A DNA stretch of 64,000 nt from Fodinibacter sp038258215. GTDB lineage: Bacteria > Actinomycetota > Actinomycetes > Actinomycetales > Dermatophilaceae. Positions 54,377 through 63,830 of this stretch are shown here, one piece after another; positions within the stretch are counted from its first letter, which is position 1, and each line of letters starts with the position of its first letter. Made by a program: the position numbers and the translations under genes. The stretch is taken from the NCBI GenBank assembly GCA_038258215.1, contig JBBSQC010000001.1, positions 1-64,000 on the forward strand, given 5' to 3'. The notes under the pieces are model-generated. The model had not been told where the DNA came from and ran no database searches. It saw nothing but the letters and a program-made list of their open reading frames with translations.

Positions 54377-55432
54377 GTGTCCCCAGCGAAGCTCGTCGAG
54401 CATCACGTCCGGTTCCGGTTCCACTCCGAGGACCCGGCGGTCTCCGCGGTCGCCCTCGACTGCGACGGTGTGGTCCCCGGCGCCCGGGGCTTCCGCCGCG
54501 AGGGAGAGTCGTGGGTCCTCGACCTGCCCCGTCCACCGCTGGCCCGCATCGAGTACCGCTTCTCTGTGACCACCGGTGAGGACGTCGCGGTGGTGCTGGA
54601 CCCGGACAACCCCACGACGGTGTCCACGGCATTCGGGGACCGCTCCGTGCTCGAGCTCCCCGGTTACGACCCACCCGACTGGCTGAGCGCACCGCGTCGT
54701 GAGGGACGGCTGGTCGCGATGGCCCTCGCGGGGGAGACCGACGACGAGGTGCCGCTCACGATGTGGTGCCCCGACGGGCTGGCCGACGACGAGGCCGCCC
54801 CCCTGCTGGTCGTGCACGACGGGCCGGAGTACGACCTGCTGGCCGGCATCACGACGTACGCCGGTGCCCTCGTGGAGGACGGCCGGCTCCCGGTGCACCG
54901 GGTCGCCCTGGTGCACCCCGTGGTCCGTGACGCCTGGTACTCGGGGTCGCCGCGCTACCTGAGGACGATCGCCGACGCCGGGCTGGACAGGATCGCCGAT
55001 CGATACGCCCTGCGTGACCCGGTCGTCGTCATGGGGGCGAGCCTGGGCGGTCTGACCGCCCTGCTCCTCGGGCTGCTCGGCTCGCCCCGGGTCGGAGGCG
55101 TCTTCTCCCAGTCGGGGTCGTTCTTCCAGGTCCGCCACGACGGGGCCGAGAGCGACTACCGCTACTTCGGTCGGATCTCCAGGCTCGTGCAGGCCGTGCT
55201 GGACACCCGGCACGCCGAGTACCCGCTGACGGTGGGAATGACCTGCGGTGCACTCGAGGAGAACGTGGCCAACAACCGCGACATGGCGGCCGCCCTCGGT
55301 CGCGCCGGACACGAGGTCGACCTCCACGAGGTCGCGGACCTGCACAACTACACCGCGTGGCGCGACGCCCTCGACCCCGGTCTCACCACGGTCCTGCAGG
55401 CCGTGTGGCGACCGGTGCTTGCGATGGACTGA
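54377..55432 (+). CDS. esterase of the enterochelin-esterase-like group
   Basis: 351 aa starting at a GTG 2 bases after the previous stop. Residues 10-95 look like a beta-sandwich module resembling a CBM48-type N-domain, as in Fes/IroD-type esterases; the rest is alpha/beta-hydrolase with nucleophile serine in MGASLGGLTALLL (about S218) and a candidate His in the C-terminal LHNYTAWRDALD. Substrate is unknown. It heads a set with a second esterase and an ATP-grasp-like protein. Confidence 0.85.
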   Translation: MSPAKLVEHHVRFRFHSEDPAVSAVALDCDGVVPGARGFRREGESWVLDLPRPPLARIEYRFSVTTGEDVAVVLDPDNPTTVSTAFGDRSVLELPGYDPPDWLSAPRREGRLVAMALAGETDDEVPLTMWCPDGLADDEAAPLLVVHDGPEYDLLAGITTYAGALVEDGRLPVHRVALVHPVVRDAWYSGSPRYLRTIADAGLDRIADRYALRDPVVVMGASLGGLTALLLGLLGSPRVGGVFSQSGSFFQVRHDGAESDYRYFGRISRLVQAVLDTRHAEYPLTVGMTCGALEENVANNRDMAAALGRAGHEVDLHEVADLHNYTAWRDALDPGLTTVLQAVWRPVLAMD

Positions 55433-55453
55433 CCCCCACGGCAGGGTGGGGCC

Positions 55454-56200
55454 ATGCAGACCACCAGCGCCCGGTTGCCGGTGCCCGGTCACGACGTCGA
55501 CCTCGAGGTGGTGCGCCACGGGGAGTGGGGTCGCCCGGTGCTCCTCTTCCCGTCCGAGGGGGGCTCCGCGTGGGACGCCGACGGCAACGGCATGCTCGAT
55601 GCCGTGCGCCCACTGGTGGACGCCGGGAGGATGAGCCTGTTCTGCGTCGACTCCCTCGACGGGTGGAGCTGGTCGGACGGGTCGATCTCCACCGAGGAGC
55701 GCGCCGCTCGCGCGGGGACCTACACGGCATGGCTCTCCGACGCCGTGGTGCCGTGGGTGTTCGAGCAGTGCGGCGGCCCACAGGAGATCGTCACGGCGGG
55801 AGTCTCCCTCGGGGCCTACCACGCGGTCCACTTCACGCTGCAACGCGCCGACGTCGCGCCGGTCGCCATCGGGTTGTCCGGCAACTACGACCCCACGACC
55901 TGGAACGGCTGGGGCGAGGTGGGTGAGGCCACCTACTTCGCCAACCCCGCGGCATACGTCGCGGGCATGGAGGGCGACCACCTCGAGTGGATCCGCTCGA
56001 GGGTCTCGATCGTCCTCGTCGTCGGCCAGGGCCCCTTCGAGGTCTCGCCGACCCGCTCGCTTCCGGCGACCCAGGAGTTCGCGGAGCTGCTCTCGCGCAA
56101 GGGGATCCGCCACGAGCTCGACGTCTGGGGCCATGACAGCGCCCACGACTGGCCCTGGTGGCACCGCCAGCTCGAGCACCACCTTCCCCGCTTCGTCTGA
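55454..56200 (+). CDS. second putative esterase
   Basis: 248 aa alpha/beta-hydrolase without the N-terminal sandwich. Nucleophile serine in TAGVSLGAYHAV (about S116), acid region DVWGHDSAHDWPWW with the likely catalytic His. An aromatic-rich VDSLDGWSWSDG loop lies near the active site. It is 21 bases after the first esterase, on the same strand. Substrate unknown. Confidence 0.85.
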   Translation: MQTTSARLPVPGHDVDLEVVRHGEWGRPVLLFPSEGGSAWDADGNGMLDAVRPLVDAGRMSLFCVDSLDGWSWSDGSISTEERAARAGTYTAWLSDAVVPWVFEQCGGPQEIVTAGVSLGAYHAVHFTLQRADVAPVAIGLSGNYDPTTWNGWGEVGEATYFANPAAYVAGMEGDHLEWIRSRVSIVLVVGQGPFEVSPTRSLPATQEFAELLSRKGIRHELDVWGHDSAHDWPWWHRQLEHHLPRFV

Positions 56201-56234
56201 CCCCCCCCGTCCACCCCTTGCCCAGGAGACCTCG

Positions 56235-57494
56235 ATGCCCCAGACCAGTGACCACCTCGTCGGACTGCTGCTCGGCGCCGAGGAGGACTGGCCGACAGCC
56301 TTCGAGGCCCTGGCTCGACGGCTCGGGGTCTTCCGCGCACCGGACGGTCGGTCGCACTCGCTGACCACCGAGCGGCTGACCATCGAGCCCTTCAACCTGC
56401 GCGACGAGGTGCGCCACGACCTCGTCATCGACCGGCTCGCGCACTGGTACTACCACCCGCGGGAGTGGCTGAAGAAGGTCGCCCTGATGGACGACGTCTA
56501 CCTGCTCAACAGCCCCTTCACGTTCCAGTCCATGGAGAAGCACTCGGCGTACTGCGCCCTGATGCGCCTGGGGATGCGGGTGCCCGAGACCGTCCTCGTG
56601 CCCTACAAGAACCCCGTGGACAACGCCCGGTGGGCCTACACGTCCTCGAAGTACAACCGCGGCTTCGACCTCGACGAGGTGGCCGACAGCCTCGGCTACC
56701 CCCTCTTCATGAAGCCCTTCGACGGTGGCGGCTGGCGCGGGGTCTCGATGGTCCGTGACCAGGCCGAGCTGCACCGCTCGTACGACGAGTCCGGCGAGAT
56801 GCTCATGCACCTCCAGGCCTCGGTGCCGGACTTCGAGCACTTCGCCCGGAGCCTGACCATCGGGCCGGAGACGATGGTCATGGACTTCCGTCCCGACGAG
56901 CCGATGCACCGGCGGTATGCCGTGAGCCACGGCTTCCTCTCCGAGGACGTCGGTCGCGAGGTGGTGACGATCTCCCAGACCGTGAACGCGTTCTTCCGCT
57001 GGGAGTTCAACTCCTGCGAGATGCTCATCAAGGACGGTCTGGTCCACCCGATCGACTACGCGAACGCGTGCCCCGACGTGGCCGTGACGTCCTTGCACTA
57101 CTACTTCCCGTGGGCCATGGCGGCCCTGCTCCGCTGGACGGCGTACTGCACCGCGACCGGACGCTCCCCCCGGACCCAGGTGGACACCGGGCCGTGGTTC
57201 GCGGTGGCCGACGACCAGGGCCTGGACTACCACGGCAAGCTCGAGGGGTACCAAGCTCTCGCTGACGACTACTTCGAGGCCGAGCGCTACCGCGACTTCT
57301 GCGAGTCCTCGCTGTCCCACGTGGACGAGATGGTCCTGGAGTGGATCGACGGCCCGGACTTCTCGGCGATGCTCACCTCCACGATCCAGCAGACCTACCC
57401 GCCGCACGAGTGGGACCGCTTCGAGGCCCACTTCCGTGGGCTCCTGGGGATGTGGGTCTCCGACCAGTCCCACGTGCGGCCCACCACCGGCTGA
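56235..57494 (+). CDS. ATP-grasp-like ligase, uncharacterised
   Basis: 419 aa with AGGAGA upstream. The middle (about residues 90-300) looks like an ATP-grasp fold: KHSAYCALMRLGMRVPETVLVP, the lysine and glycine loop GYPLFMKPFDGGGWRGVSMV, and C-terminal acidic/Asn region VHPIDYANACPDVAV. ATP-grasp enzymes join a carboxylate to an amine or thiol through an acyl-phosphate. The product is unknown. Lying directly after two esterase genes, it suggests that a ligated compound is later hydrolysed (inference). Confidence 0.8.
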   Translation: MPQTSDHLVGLLLGAEEDWPTAFEALARRLGVFRAPDGRSHSLTTERLTIEPFNLRDEVRHDLVIDRLAHWYYHPREWLKKVALMDDVYLLNSPFTFQSMEKHSAYCALMRLGMRVPETVLVPYKNPVDNARWAYTSSKYNRGFDLDEVADSLGYPLFMKPFDGGGWRGVSMVRDQAELHRSYDESGEMLMHLQASVPDFEHFARSLTIGPETMVMDFRPDEPMHRRYAVSHGFLSEDVGREVVTISQTVNAFFRWEFNSCEMLIKDGLVHPIDYANACPDVAVTSLHYYFPWAMAALLRWTAYCTATGRSPRTQVDTGPWFAVADDQGLDYHGKLEGYQALADDYFEAERYRDFCESSLSHVDEMVLEWIDGPDFSAMLTSTIQQTYPPHEWDRFEAHFRGLLGMWVSDQSHVRPTTG

Positions 57495-57530
57495 CGGCGC
57501 CGGCAGGAACTCGGACTCGGAGGCGACGTC

Positions 57531-58217
57531 GTGGACGATGGCACCACCCGGTGGCCGGTGGTCGACACCCGGTACGCGAGAGCCCGAGATGCCCTCGTCG
57601 AGGCCGAGCACGACGTGAGTCGGGCTGTGGAAGCCCTTGCGGCCCAACGTCGGTCGCTGCCCGCTGGTGCCCTCGTGCGCGACTACGAGTTCCTCGAGGG
57701 TCCGCGCGACGTCCTCGCGGGGGACCGGCCGACGCCGGTTCGGATGGACTCCCTGTTCGGCGAGCACCCCACGTTGATGCTCTACAACTTCATGTTCGAC
57801 GGCAGCACTGACCAGCCGTGCCCGATGTGCACGTCCCTCATCGACGGATACGACGGTGCAGCCGCCGATCTCGAGGACCGGGTGGGGTTCGCCGTGGTTG
57901 CGCCTGCACCCCTGGCGGCTCTGCGCAGCTACGGCCGCAGCCGCGGCTGGCGCAACGTTCGCCTGCTCTCGGATCCTGGCGGCCTCTACTCGCGCGACAG
58001 CGGTGGCATCACCTCTGACGGGGAGCTGAGCTCGTTGATGACGGTCTTCTCCCGACGCGATGGCCAGGTCCGCCACTTCTACACATCACAGAAACCACCC
58101 AGTGCCGACGGACAGGACGACCGTCACCTGGATCAGCTGTGGGCGCTGTGGGGAGCGCTCGACCTCACCCCTGAGGGTCGGACGGGCTGGAGACCGCGCC
58201 GTCCATCCCGGCGCTGA
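57531..58217 (+). CDS. DUF899 thioredoxin-like protein
   Basis: 228 aa from a GTG with GGAGG 7 bases upstream. The DUF899 pattern is clear: a YEFLEGPRD entry, a CPMCTS cysteine pair in the thioredoxin-like active-site loop (about residues 100-105) and MTVFSRRDGQVRHFYTS. The family is predicted to be redox-active, but its function is unknown. Codon use is slightly less GC3-biased than in the genes before it, and it borders the decayed region that follows. Confidence 0.87.
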   Translation: MDDGTTRWPVVDTRYARARDALVEAEHDVSRAVEALAAQRRSLPAGALVRDYEFLEGPRDVLAGDRPTPVRMDSLFGEHPTLMLYNFMFDGSTDQPCPMCTSLIDGYDGAAADLEDRVGFAVVAPAPLAALRSYGRSRGWRNVRLLSDPGGLYSRDSGGITSDGELSSLMTVFSRRDGQVRHFYTSQKPPSADGQDDRHLDQLWALWGALDLTPEGRTGWRPRRPSRR

Positions 58218-58320
58218 CCCCGGACGAGCTGGCATCCACCACGTGGATCATGCGCGTGGACGACGACTCCTTTCGGGGCGGACCTCGTCGGCGGCATCCG
58301 GACGGCTCCGCCCGGCGGGG

Positions 58321-58526
58321 TCAGGAGGGCAGCCGGGGGATCAGCGGGAGGAAGGTCTCTCCGTCGCGGCGGCTGCGCCGCAGGGCGATGATCATCCGTA
58401 CCAGGCCGATGAGCGCGAGCACGACCCCCCCATGGGCGCCAGTGACGCCCAGACGTGCTCGAGGTTGCCGGAGAACCTCATCACGCTCTCTCCGGTCTTG
58501 CCGACGTCGCGGCGGAGCGCGCCCAT
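58321..58526 (-). pseudogene. small membrane protein gene with a one-base frameshift
   Basis: From the ATG at 58526 the frame encodes MGALRRDVGKTGESV...EHVWASLAPMGG and then shifts at a run of seven C (58425-58431). The next frame continues as a hydrophobic helix (VVLALIGLVRMIIALRR) and a polar tail ending at 58321. One extra base in the run would give a single 68-aa protein with one membrane helix. Either a real mutation or a homopolymer sequencing error. Family not recognised. Confidence 0.6.
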
Positions 58527-58823
58527 TCGGCACACGGCAGCCACTCCCGGATCCGCCAGCGTGAGCACGCAGGAGACAGGATCGCACGCGGACATTGCTG
58601 CGAGGCCACCAATCCTCTGCTCGACGGCCGAGCCGGGTTGTGCACTGGCGACATCTCTTGTCCTCTGCACGGGCGCCGGCTCATGGGGAAACCGCACCTC
58701 CGCCGACGGCTGCATGCACGGCCGCTTCAGAAGGGTGGCGGGTCGGACGCGGCCGTACGAGTTCGTCGGCGCCGGCACCGTCGTGGGATGCCGGGCGCGA
58801 GGGGGATGTGCCGGGCGGTGAGG
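58527..58823. other. 297-base stretch without a gene
   Basis: No frame here looks coding in GC3 pattern, and no hairpin or consensus promoter stands out. It separates two decayed genes on the minus strand and would contain the promoter of the frameshifted small gene. Confidence 0.4.
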
Positions 58824-60353
58824 TCAAGGGCGTCGATGGTCGCCGGCGGTGGTCGCCAGCGTGGGCCGAGGTGGTGGTCGAGGGTGAACTCCAGTGGCGT
58901 GTGGGGTCCGTCGGGTAGGACGGTGCGTGGCCTGCTCGTGGGGTGGAGCCCCGACGGGGTCGCGGAGTCGGCCTCCGGATCGGGAGGTGGCGGGGTGACG
59001 GACCACTGTATGGAGGGCGTCGACCGGGTCGCTCACCCTGGTGCGCCTGGTCGGGTCGGTCCAGGTCACGGTGGCGTCGCCGTCGAGGGTGACGGCCCAT
59101 CCGGGACGTTGCTTGACGCGGTGGTGTCGCCGGCAGAGGCAGATGAGGTTGGTCGCTTCGGTCGGGCCGATCGACTAGGGGGTGACGTGGTCGAGGTCGC
59201 AGAACCGGGCGGCGACGTGGCAGCCGGGGAAGCGGCACCGCCCGTCGCGGGCCTTGACCAGCGCGGCCAGGGCGGTGCCGGGACGGTAGGCGCCGGTGGA
59301 CAGCTCACCGACCGGGCCCACGCCCGCGCCGGTGGCTCGGTCGCAGGCCTGGAGGCGTACCCGCCCGTCCCGCCCGACCGCACGAGTGCGCGTGATTGCC
59401 TGCTCGAGCCAGGCTCGCTCCACCAGCACCGGCTCGCCCGGCGCCAGCCCGCCCACCTCGACGAGATCGCTCCCGTCCACGTCAGCTGACAGCAGGGCCT
59501 CGGCGGGGACGGTGAGGGTGACGACGGTCTTGATGGTGGCGTGGCCCTCGACCAGGTCCGTGAGGGCTTTCGCGCGGGCCCGGTCGATCCGCTCGCACAC
59601 CCCGTCACGGACGTAGCGCTGGGCCAGGGCGTCGATGGCCGCCCACGCCTGCGCCGCGTCCTCGGAGGGGACCGTGCCCTCCCACCGGTCCATCCCCGGC
59701 TCCTCCACCCACCGCCGCAACCCCGACTCAGACCGGGCCCGCGCCGCCCGCTGACGCAACAGGTCCGGGCTCACCCTGGCCAGCACCCGGCGGCACCGGC
59801 GTCGCAGCCGGGGTGCGTCCTCTCGGTCGAAGAACGGGTCGAGCGCAGCGACCACGCTCGCCGCGACCTCCGCGGGCGTCTCCTCCAGCTCCTCGCCACC
59901 ACCGACGCCCGGTAGGAATCCAATCGCCCCGCGGCCATCGCCGCGTGCAACCCACCCAGACCGCTCTCCCGCGCGGCACCCGGACCGCCGGCGGCCAACC
60001 ACACCGCGGAACGCACCCGACGCTCCGCTTGCACCGACGACACGTTCAACACCCCGCTGATGATCGCCGGAGCATCCAGAGCCACGTGACCCGCAGCCCG
60101 GTGCGACTCCACCACGGTGCCGTCCTCGCAGAACTCCGCCTCGATGCACGCCAGGCGCACGATCGCCGCATCCTGCGCCGCCGCCGCCACATCGATCACC
60201 CGCTGCCGGTCACCCACCACCCCCGCCCAGTCCTCCCGCGACCCACCCGACGCGGTGGCGCTCGAGGTCGCTGCGGAGACACACGCATCCAGCCCGTCCA
60301 GAGCACGCCTCGCACCCTCCACGACGACCCCCGACCCCGACCCGACCACCATT
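58824..60353 (-). pseudogene. DUF222/HNH endonuclease (13E12-type) pseudogene
   Basis: From the ATG at 60353 the N-terminal DUF222 part reads through AAMAAGRLDSYRASVV and then loses frame near 59894-59897; one missing base would restore VVAEELEE and the following domain (DREDAPRLRRRCRRVL). After CDLDHVTP a TAG at about 59174-59176 stands where the family has Trp (VTPW), and the same frame then continues through the HNH end (LICLCRRHHRVKQ) to 58824. So there is one frameshift and one nonsense change in about 1.5 kb. The family is a multicopy actinobacterial HNH protein tied to the REP13E12 mobile-like element in mycobacteria. Confidence 0.85.
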
Positions 60354-60376
60354 GCGCACCCCCTCCCCTGAGGTCG

Positions 60377-60405
60377 AGTGTACCCGGGAGGCGGGACGTC
60401 GGCAA
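60377..60405 (-). promoter_or_regulatory. promoter of the HNH pseudogene
   Basis: On the minus strand TTGCCG (60400-60405), a 17-base spacer, then TACACT (60377-60382), followed by 23 bases to the ATG. Intact although the gene is broken. Confidence 0.55.
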
Positions 60406-60600
60406 TAGTTAGGTAGGGCCAACTACTGTGCCTCACAGCGTAATTGCTTCATACTGGAGGCCACTCCCGGGCACCCCCGACGGTACCTGACCGGCGCGCC
60501 CGGCCACCAGTTCGTTGGCAGGGATGGCGCCCGTCAGCACGTGCGCGACACGCACGTAGAGTGCCGTTCGCGAGGTGGACCCTCGTGGATCCGCCCGCAG
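60406..60600. other. intergenic stretch between HNH pseudogene and YeiH gene
   Basis: Relatively AT-rich for this DNA near 60400-60460. TAGTT (60406-60410) and AACTA (60421-60425) form a short inverted repeat next to the -35 of the pseudogene promoter, which could be a regulator site. No gene and no clear promoter for the YeiH gene were found. Confidence 0.35.
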
Positions 60601-60624
60601 ATGACAGAGGAGGCCAACCACCAG

Positions 60625-61611
60625 ATGGGAGCCATGCGACGCGAGCAGCTGCCCGGGGTGCTCGTGTGCCTCGTCGCCGGACTGGTCTCCGTGGCGGTCC
60701 ACGGCGTGCTCACCCAGGTCAGTGCGCTCCTCGTCGCGATCGTCCTGGGCGTGGTCGTCGCCAACACGGCCGGCGTGCCCGCACTGCTCCAGGACGGGGT
60801 GGAGGTCGCCGGTCGGCGGGTCCTGCGCATCGGCATCGTGCTCCTCGGTCTCCAGCTCTCGCTCGCGGACGTCGCCGGGCTCGGTCCGGCCGTCGTCGCG
60901 ATCGTCGTGGCGGTGGTCGCGGGTGGACTGGCCGCCACCATGGGCTGGGGCGCCCTCCTCGGGGTCCCGTTCACCCGCAGGCTGCTCATCGCCGGCGGGT
61001 TCTCGATCTGCGGCGCTGCGGCGGTCGCCGGCGTGGCCGGTGTCGTGGATGCCGAGGAGGAGGACGTCGCGACCGGCATCGCCCTCGTCGTGCTCTTCGG
61101 GACGCTGATGATCCCGATCGCCCCTGCGGTCGGTGCCCTGGTCGGCCTCGACGACGCAGGGCGGGCGGTGCTCGCGGGCGCCTCGATCCACGAGGTCGCC
61201 CAGGTGGTCGCCGCGGCGGGGATCATCGGTCCGGGTGCCCTCGCGGCCGCCGTCGTCGTCAAGCTCGCCCGGGTGCTCATGCTGGCCCCGGTGCTCGTCG
61301 GCATCGGCATCTGGCAGCGGCGCGGGGCCCGAGCCTCGGGTGGCCCGCAGGGTGCGCTGGTGCCGCTCTTCGTCGCCTCCTTCGTCGGTGCCGTACTGAT
61401 CAGGTCGTTCCTGGACCTGCCGCCCGGCCTGCTGGACGCGGCCACCGAGACCGGGACCCTGCTCCTGGCCACCGCGATGTTCGCCCTGGGGCTCGGTGTG
61501 CGGGTGAAGGCGCTGAGGGCCGTCGGTGGGTCGACCCTCGCCCTCGGGGCCCTGTCCACGGCGACGGTGCTCTCGATCGCGCTCGGCGGCGTGCTCCTCG
61601 CCGGGGTCTGA
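60625..61611 (+). CDS. YeiH/UPF0324 family permease
   Basis: 328 aa starting at the ATG at 60625, with GAGGAGG (60607-60613) upstream; ATG codons at 60601 and 60634 are alternatives. About ten hydrophobic helices with the family GFSICGAAAVAGVAG and SIHEVAQVVAAA segments. YeiH proteins are predicted transporters (putative sulfate exporters), not biochemically settled. It is divergent from the HNH pseudogene. Confidence 0.9.
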   Translation: MGAMRREQLPGVLVCLVAGLVSVAVHGVLTQVSALLVAIVLGVVVANTAGVPALLQDGVEVAGRRVLRIGIVLLGLQLSLADVAGLGPAVVAIVVAVVAGGLAATMGWGALLGVPFTRRLLIAGGFSICGAAAVAGVAGVVDAEEEDVATGIALVVLFGTLMIPIAPAVGALVGLDDAGRAVLAGASIHEVAQVVAAAGIIGPGALAAAVVVKLARVLMLAPVLVGIGIWQRRGARASGGPQGALVPLFVASFVGAVLIRSFLDLPPGLLDAATETGTLLLATAMFALGLGVRVKALRAVGGSTLALGALSTATVLSIALGGVLLAGV

Positions 61612-61647
61612 CCGACCCCGCCCGAAGACCGCTCCGGGCCGTCGCCG

Positions 61648-62985
61648 TCAGGAGAGAAGTGCGTCGACCTGCGGGACGGCTGCGCGGTACGCCGCGAGCA
61701 GCGCCCTGGCGGTCCCGACCGAGTCGACCAGGGGGTGGAAGGCGAACGCACGGAGGGCCGCGTCCTCCGAGCCGGTGAGGACGGCCTCGATGACGCACCG
61801 CTCCACCGTCTTGACCTGCTGCATGAGACCCAACATGTGACCGGTCGTGGGGGGCAGGGCCATCGCGTGGGGCCCGTCACGGTCCACGGTGCACGGCACC
61901 TCGACGACCGCGTCCGCCGGGAAGCCCGGCACGGCATCCCCGTTGCGGACGTTGAGGATCATCTGGGACGGTTCGCCGCCGCTGATCGCGGCCATGATCG
62001 CCAGGGCTACCCCCTCGTAGCCCCCTCCGGCGACGTCGGCGTCATCGCGCTCCTCGCCCTCGGCCCGGGCCTCGCGCATGTAGGTGGCGTCGCGCGCCTC
62101 GCGGACCCGTCGCCACTCCGCGGCGGCACCGGCCGGGTCGGCCGCGACCGTCTCGTAGAAGGCCGACTGCTGGTCGAGCAGGAACTCACCCCGGGTCTGG
62201 GGGGCCCCGAGGATGGAGGCGAGCGCCTCGCGGGTGAAGTAGTAGTAGTAGAGGTACTCGTTGGGCAGGGCGCCGAGGGCACGCAACCACGCCGGTCCGA
62301 ACAGACGCCCCTCCTCCAGGCGCTGCAGCCGTTCGGGGTCACCGAGGAGCCGGGGGAGGTGGTCCACCCCGTCGACCCGCAGCGCCCGCAGCCAGCCGAG
62401 GTGGTTGAGGCCGACGTAGTCGATCTCAACGGTGCTCGGATCCAGCTCGAGGGCGTCGATCGCCCTACGCGCCAAGGCGATCGGTGAGTCGCAGATCCCG
62501 ATGACGCGGTCGCCGAGCACCGACTGCATGGCCTCGGTGATGATGCCGGCCGGGTTGGTGAAGTTGATGAACCACGCATCCGGCGCCAGGCGGCGGGTGC
62601 GCTCGGCGATGTCCAGGGCCACGGGCACCGTGCGCAGTGCGTAGGCGAGCCCTCCCGGTCCGGTGGTCTCCTGACCCAGGATCCCGAGGTCGAGGGCGAC
62701 CCGCTCGTCCCGCGTGCGACCGACCAGCCCACCGACCCGAATCGCCGAGAACACGAAGTCGGCTCCCCGCAGCGCCTCGTCGAGGTCGCGTGTCGGCCGG
62801 ACCGTTGGCGGGTCGGGGTGCTCGGAGCCGAGCTGCGCCAGCACCCGGGTGATGGCCGAGAGCCGCGCCTCGTCCAGGTCGTGGAGGACCACCTCGGTGA
62901 TCCGCCCGGGGGAGTCGTCACGCAGGAGCGCGCCGTAGACCAGCGGCACCCGGAACCCCCCGCCGCCGAGGATCGTCAGCCTCAT
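61648..62985 (-). CDS. GH4 family 6-phospho-glycosidase
   Basis: 445 aa from an ATG with GGAGG 10 bases upstream. NAD-binding start LTILGGGGFRVPL, then FINFTNPAGIITEAM, GICDSPIAL with the metal-binding cysteine and VGLNHLGW with the metal-binding histidine. GH4 enzymes cleave phospho-glycosides by an NAD+ and Mn2+ dependent redox elimination; motifs fit the 6-phospho-beta-glucosidase branch. Its start overlaps the DeoR stop by 4 bases, so the regulator and enzyme are made from one message. Confidence 0.93.
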   Translation of the reverse strand: MRLTILGGGGFRVPLVYGALLRDDSPGRITEVVLHDLDEARLSAITRVLAQLGSEHPDPPTVRPTRDLDEALRGADFVFSAIRVGGLVGRTRDERVALDLGILGQETTGPGGLAYALRTVPVALDIAERTRRLAPDAWFINFTNPAGIITEAMQSVLGDRVIGICDSPIALARRAIDALELDPSTVEIDYVGLNHLGWLRALRVDGVDHLPRLLGDPERLQRLEEGRLFGPAWLRALGALPNEYLYYYYFTREALASILGAPQTRGEFLLDQQSAFYETVAADPAGAAAEWRRVREARDATYMREARAEGEERDDADVAGGGYEGVALAIMAAISGGEPSQMILNVRNGDAVPGFPADAVVEVPCTVDRDGPHAMALPPTTGHMLGLMQQVKTVERCVIEAVLTGSEDAALRAFAFHPLVDSVGTARALLAAYRAAVPQVDALLS

Positions 62986-63749
62986 CCGATCACCACCTCC
63001 ATACCGTGGTCGCGACACTGCCCCAGGATGGCCGGGTCGGCCTCGGTCGTCGTCACGAGCACGTGAACACTCTCGCCCGAACAGACTCGCATGGTGCCCG
63101 ACCCCGGGATCTTGTGACCGTCGGCCACCACGACCACCTGACGCGCGGCCGACACCAGCGCCCGCTTGACCGGGACCTCGACGAAGGTGGTGTCCATGAC
63201 GTCACCCGCCGCGGAGATCCCACTCGTGCCGATGAAGGCCCGGTCGACACCGATCTGGCTCACGGCGTCCTCGGTGAGGACCCCGACGAGGGAGTGGTAG
63301 GACCGGCGCACCAGGCCGCCGAGCAGGATCAGCTCGACCGCCTCGTCCTGCCGGAGCTCGTCGAGGACCGCGAGGCTGTTCGTGACCACGGTGATGGAGC
63401 GGCCGCGCAGGGCTCGGGCCAGCAGGGCCGTCGTGGTGCCGATGTCCAGGGCCACGACCTCGCCGTCGAGCACGAGCCTCGCGGCCGCCGCGGCGACCGC
63501 GGCCTTGTGGGGTGCGTGGGCCAGGGCGACGTCGGCGAAGGGTCGGGTGGCGTCGGGGTCGCTCAGGAGGGTCGTGGTGAGCGACGCGCCGCCGTGCACC
63601 CGGGTGAGGACGCCGGCTCGGTCGAGGTCGAGGAGGTCGCGCCTGATGGTCGAGGGACTGACTTCCAGGGCACTGGACAGGTCGGTCACCGACACGGTCC
63701 CATCCGCTCGCACCCGGTCGACGATCTGGGTGTGCCTCTGCACCTTCAC
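62982..63749 (-). CDS. DeoR family sugar-operon repressor
   Basis: 255 aa from a GTG with TAGCGT 7 bases upstream. N-terminal helix-turn-helix (VSVTDLSSALEVSPSTIRRDLLDLDRAG core STIRRDL), then the DeoR sensor domain with LDIGTTTALLARAL and GTSGISAAGDVMDTTF. Such proteins bind a phospho-sugar. It overlaps the GH4 gene and faces a PfkB kinase gene across a spacer containing repeated GCAGAA, so it probably controls both. Confidence 0.93.
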   Translation of the reverse strand: MKVQRHTQIVDRVRADGTVSVTDLSSALEVSPSTIRRDLLDLDRAGVLTRVHGGASLTTTLLSDPDATRPFADVALAHAPHKAAVAAAAARLVLDGEVVALDIGTTTALLARALRGRSITVVTNSLAVLDELRQDEAVELILLGGLVRRSYHSLVGVLTEDAVSQIGVDRAFIGTSGISAAGDVMDTTFVEVPVKRALVSAARQVVVVADGHKIPGSGTMRVCSGESVHVLVTTTEADPAILGQCRDHGMEVVIG

Positions 63750-63756
63750 GGGGCCA

Positions 63757-63762
63757 ACGCTA
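63757..63762 (-). promoter_or_regulatory. -10 element of DeoR-GH4 operon (leaderless)
   Basis: TAGCGT on the minus strand ends 7 bases before the GTG at 63749. Confidence 0.5.
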
Positions 63763-63771
63763 CCAACACCG

Positions 63772-63830
63772 TGCAGAACCAGCCATCAAATCGAGGGGAG
63801 AATGCAGAAAACGTCACTCAATGAGCAGAA
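63772..63830. promoter_or_regulatory. candidate DeoR operator, three GCAGAA repeats
   Basis: GCAGAA occurs at 63773, 63804 and 63825. Spacings of 31 and 21 bases are about three and two helical turns, so all copies face the same side. It lies between the two divergent starts. Confidence 0.5.

Noticed and set aside
54209..58076. Two minus-strand open frames of over 700 codons
   Set aside because: Antisense to YbbN, both esterases, ATP-grasp and DUF899 genes, which all have clear families; shadow translations lack domains.
58824..60436. Reading the HNH region as two or three separate intact genes
   Set aside because: The pieces align in order to one DUF222-HNH protein, split by one lost base and one TAG, so a pseudogene is simpler.
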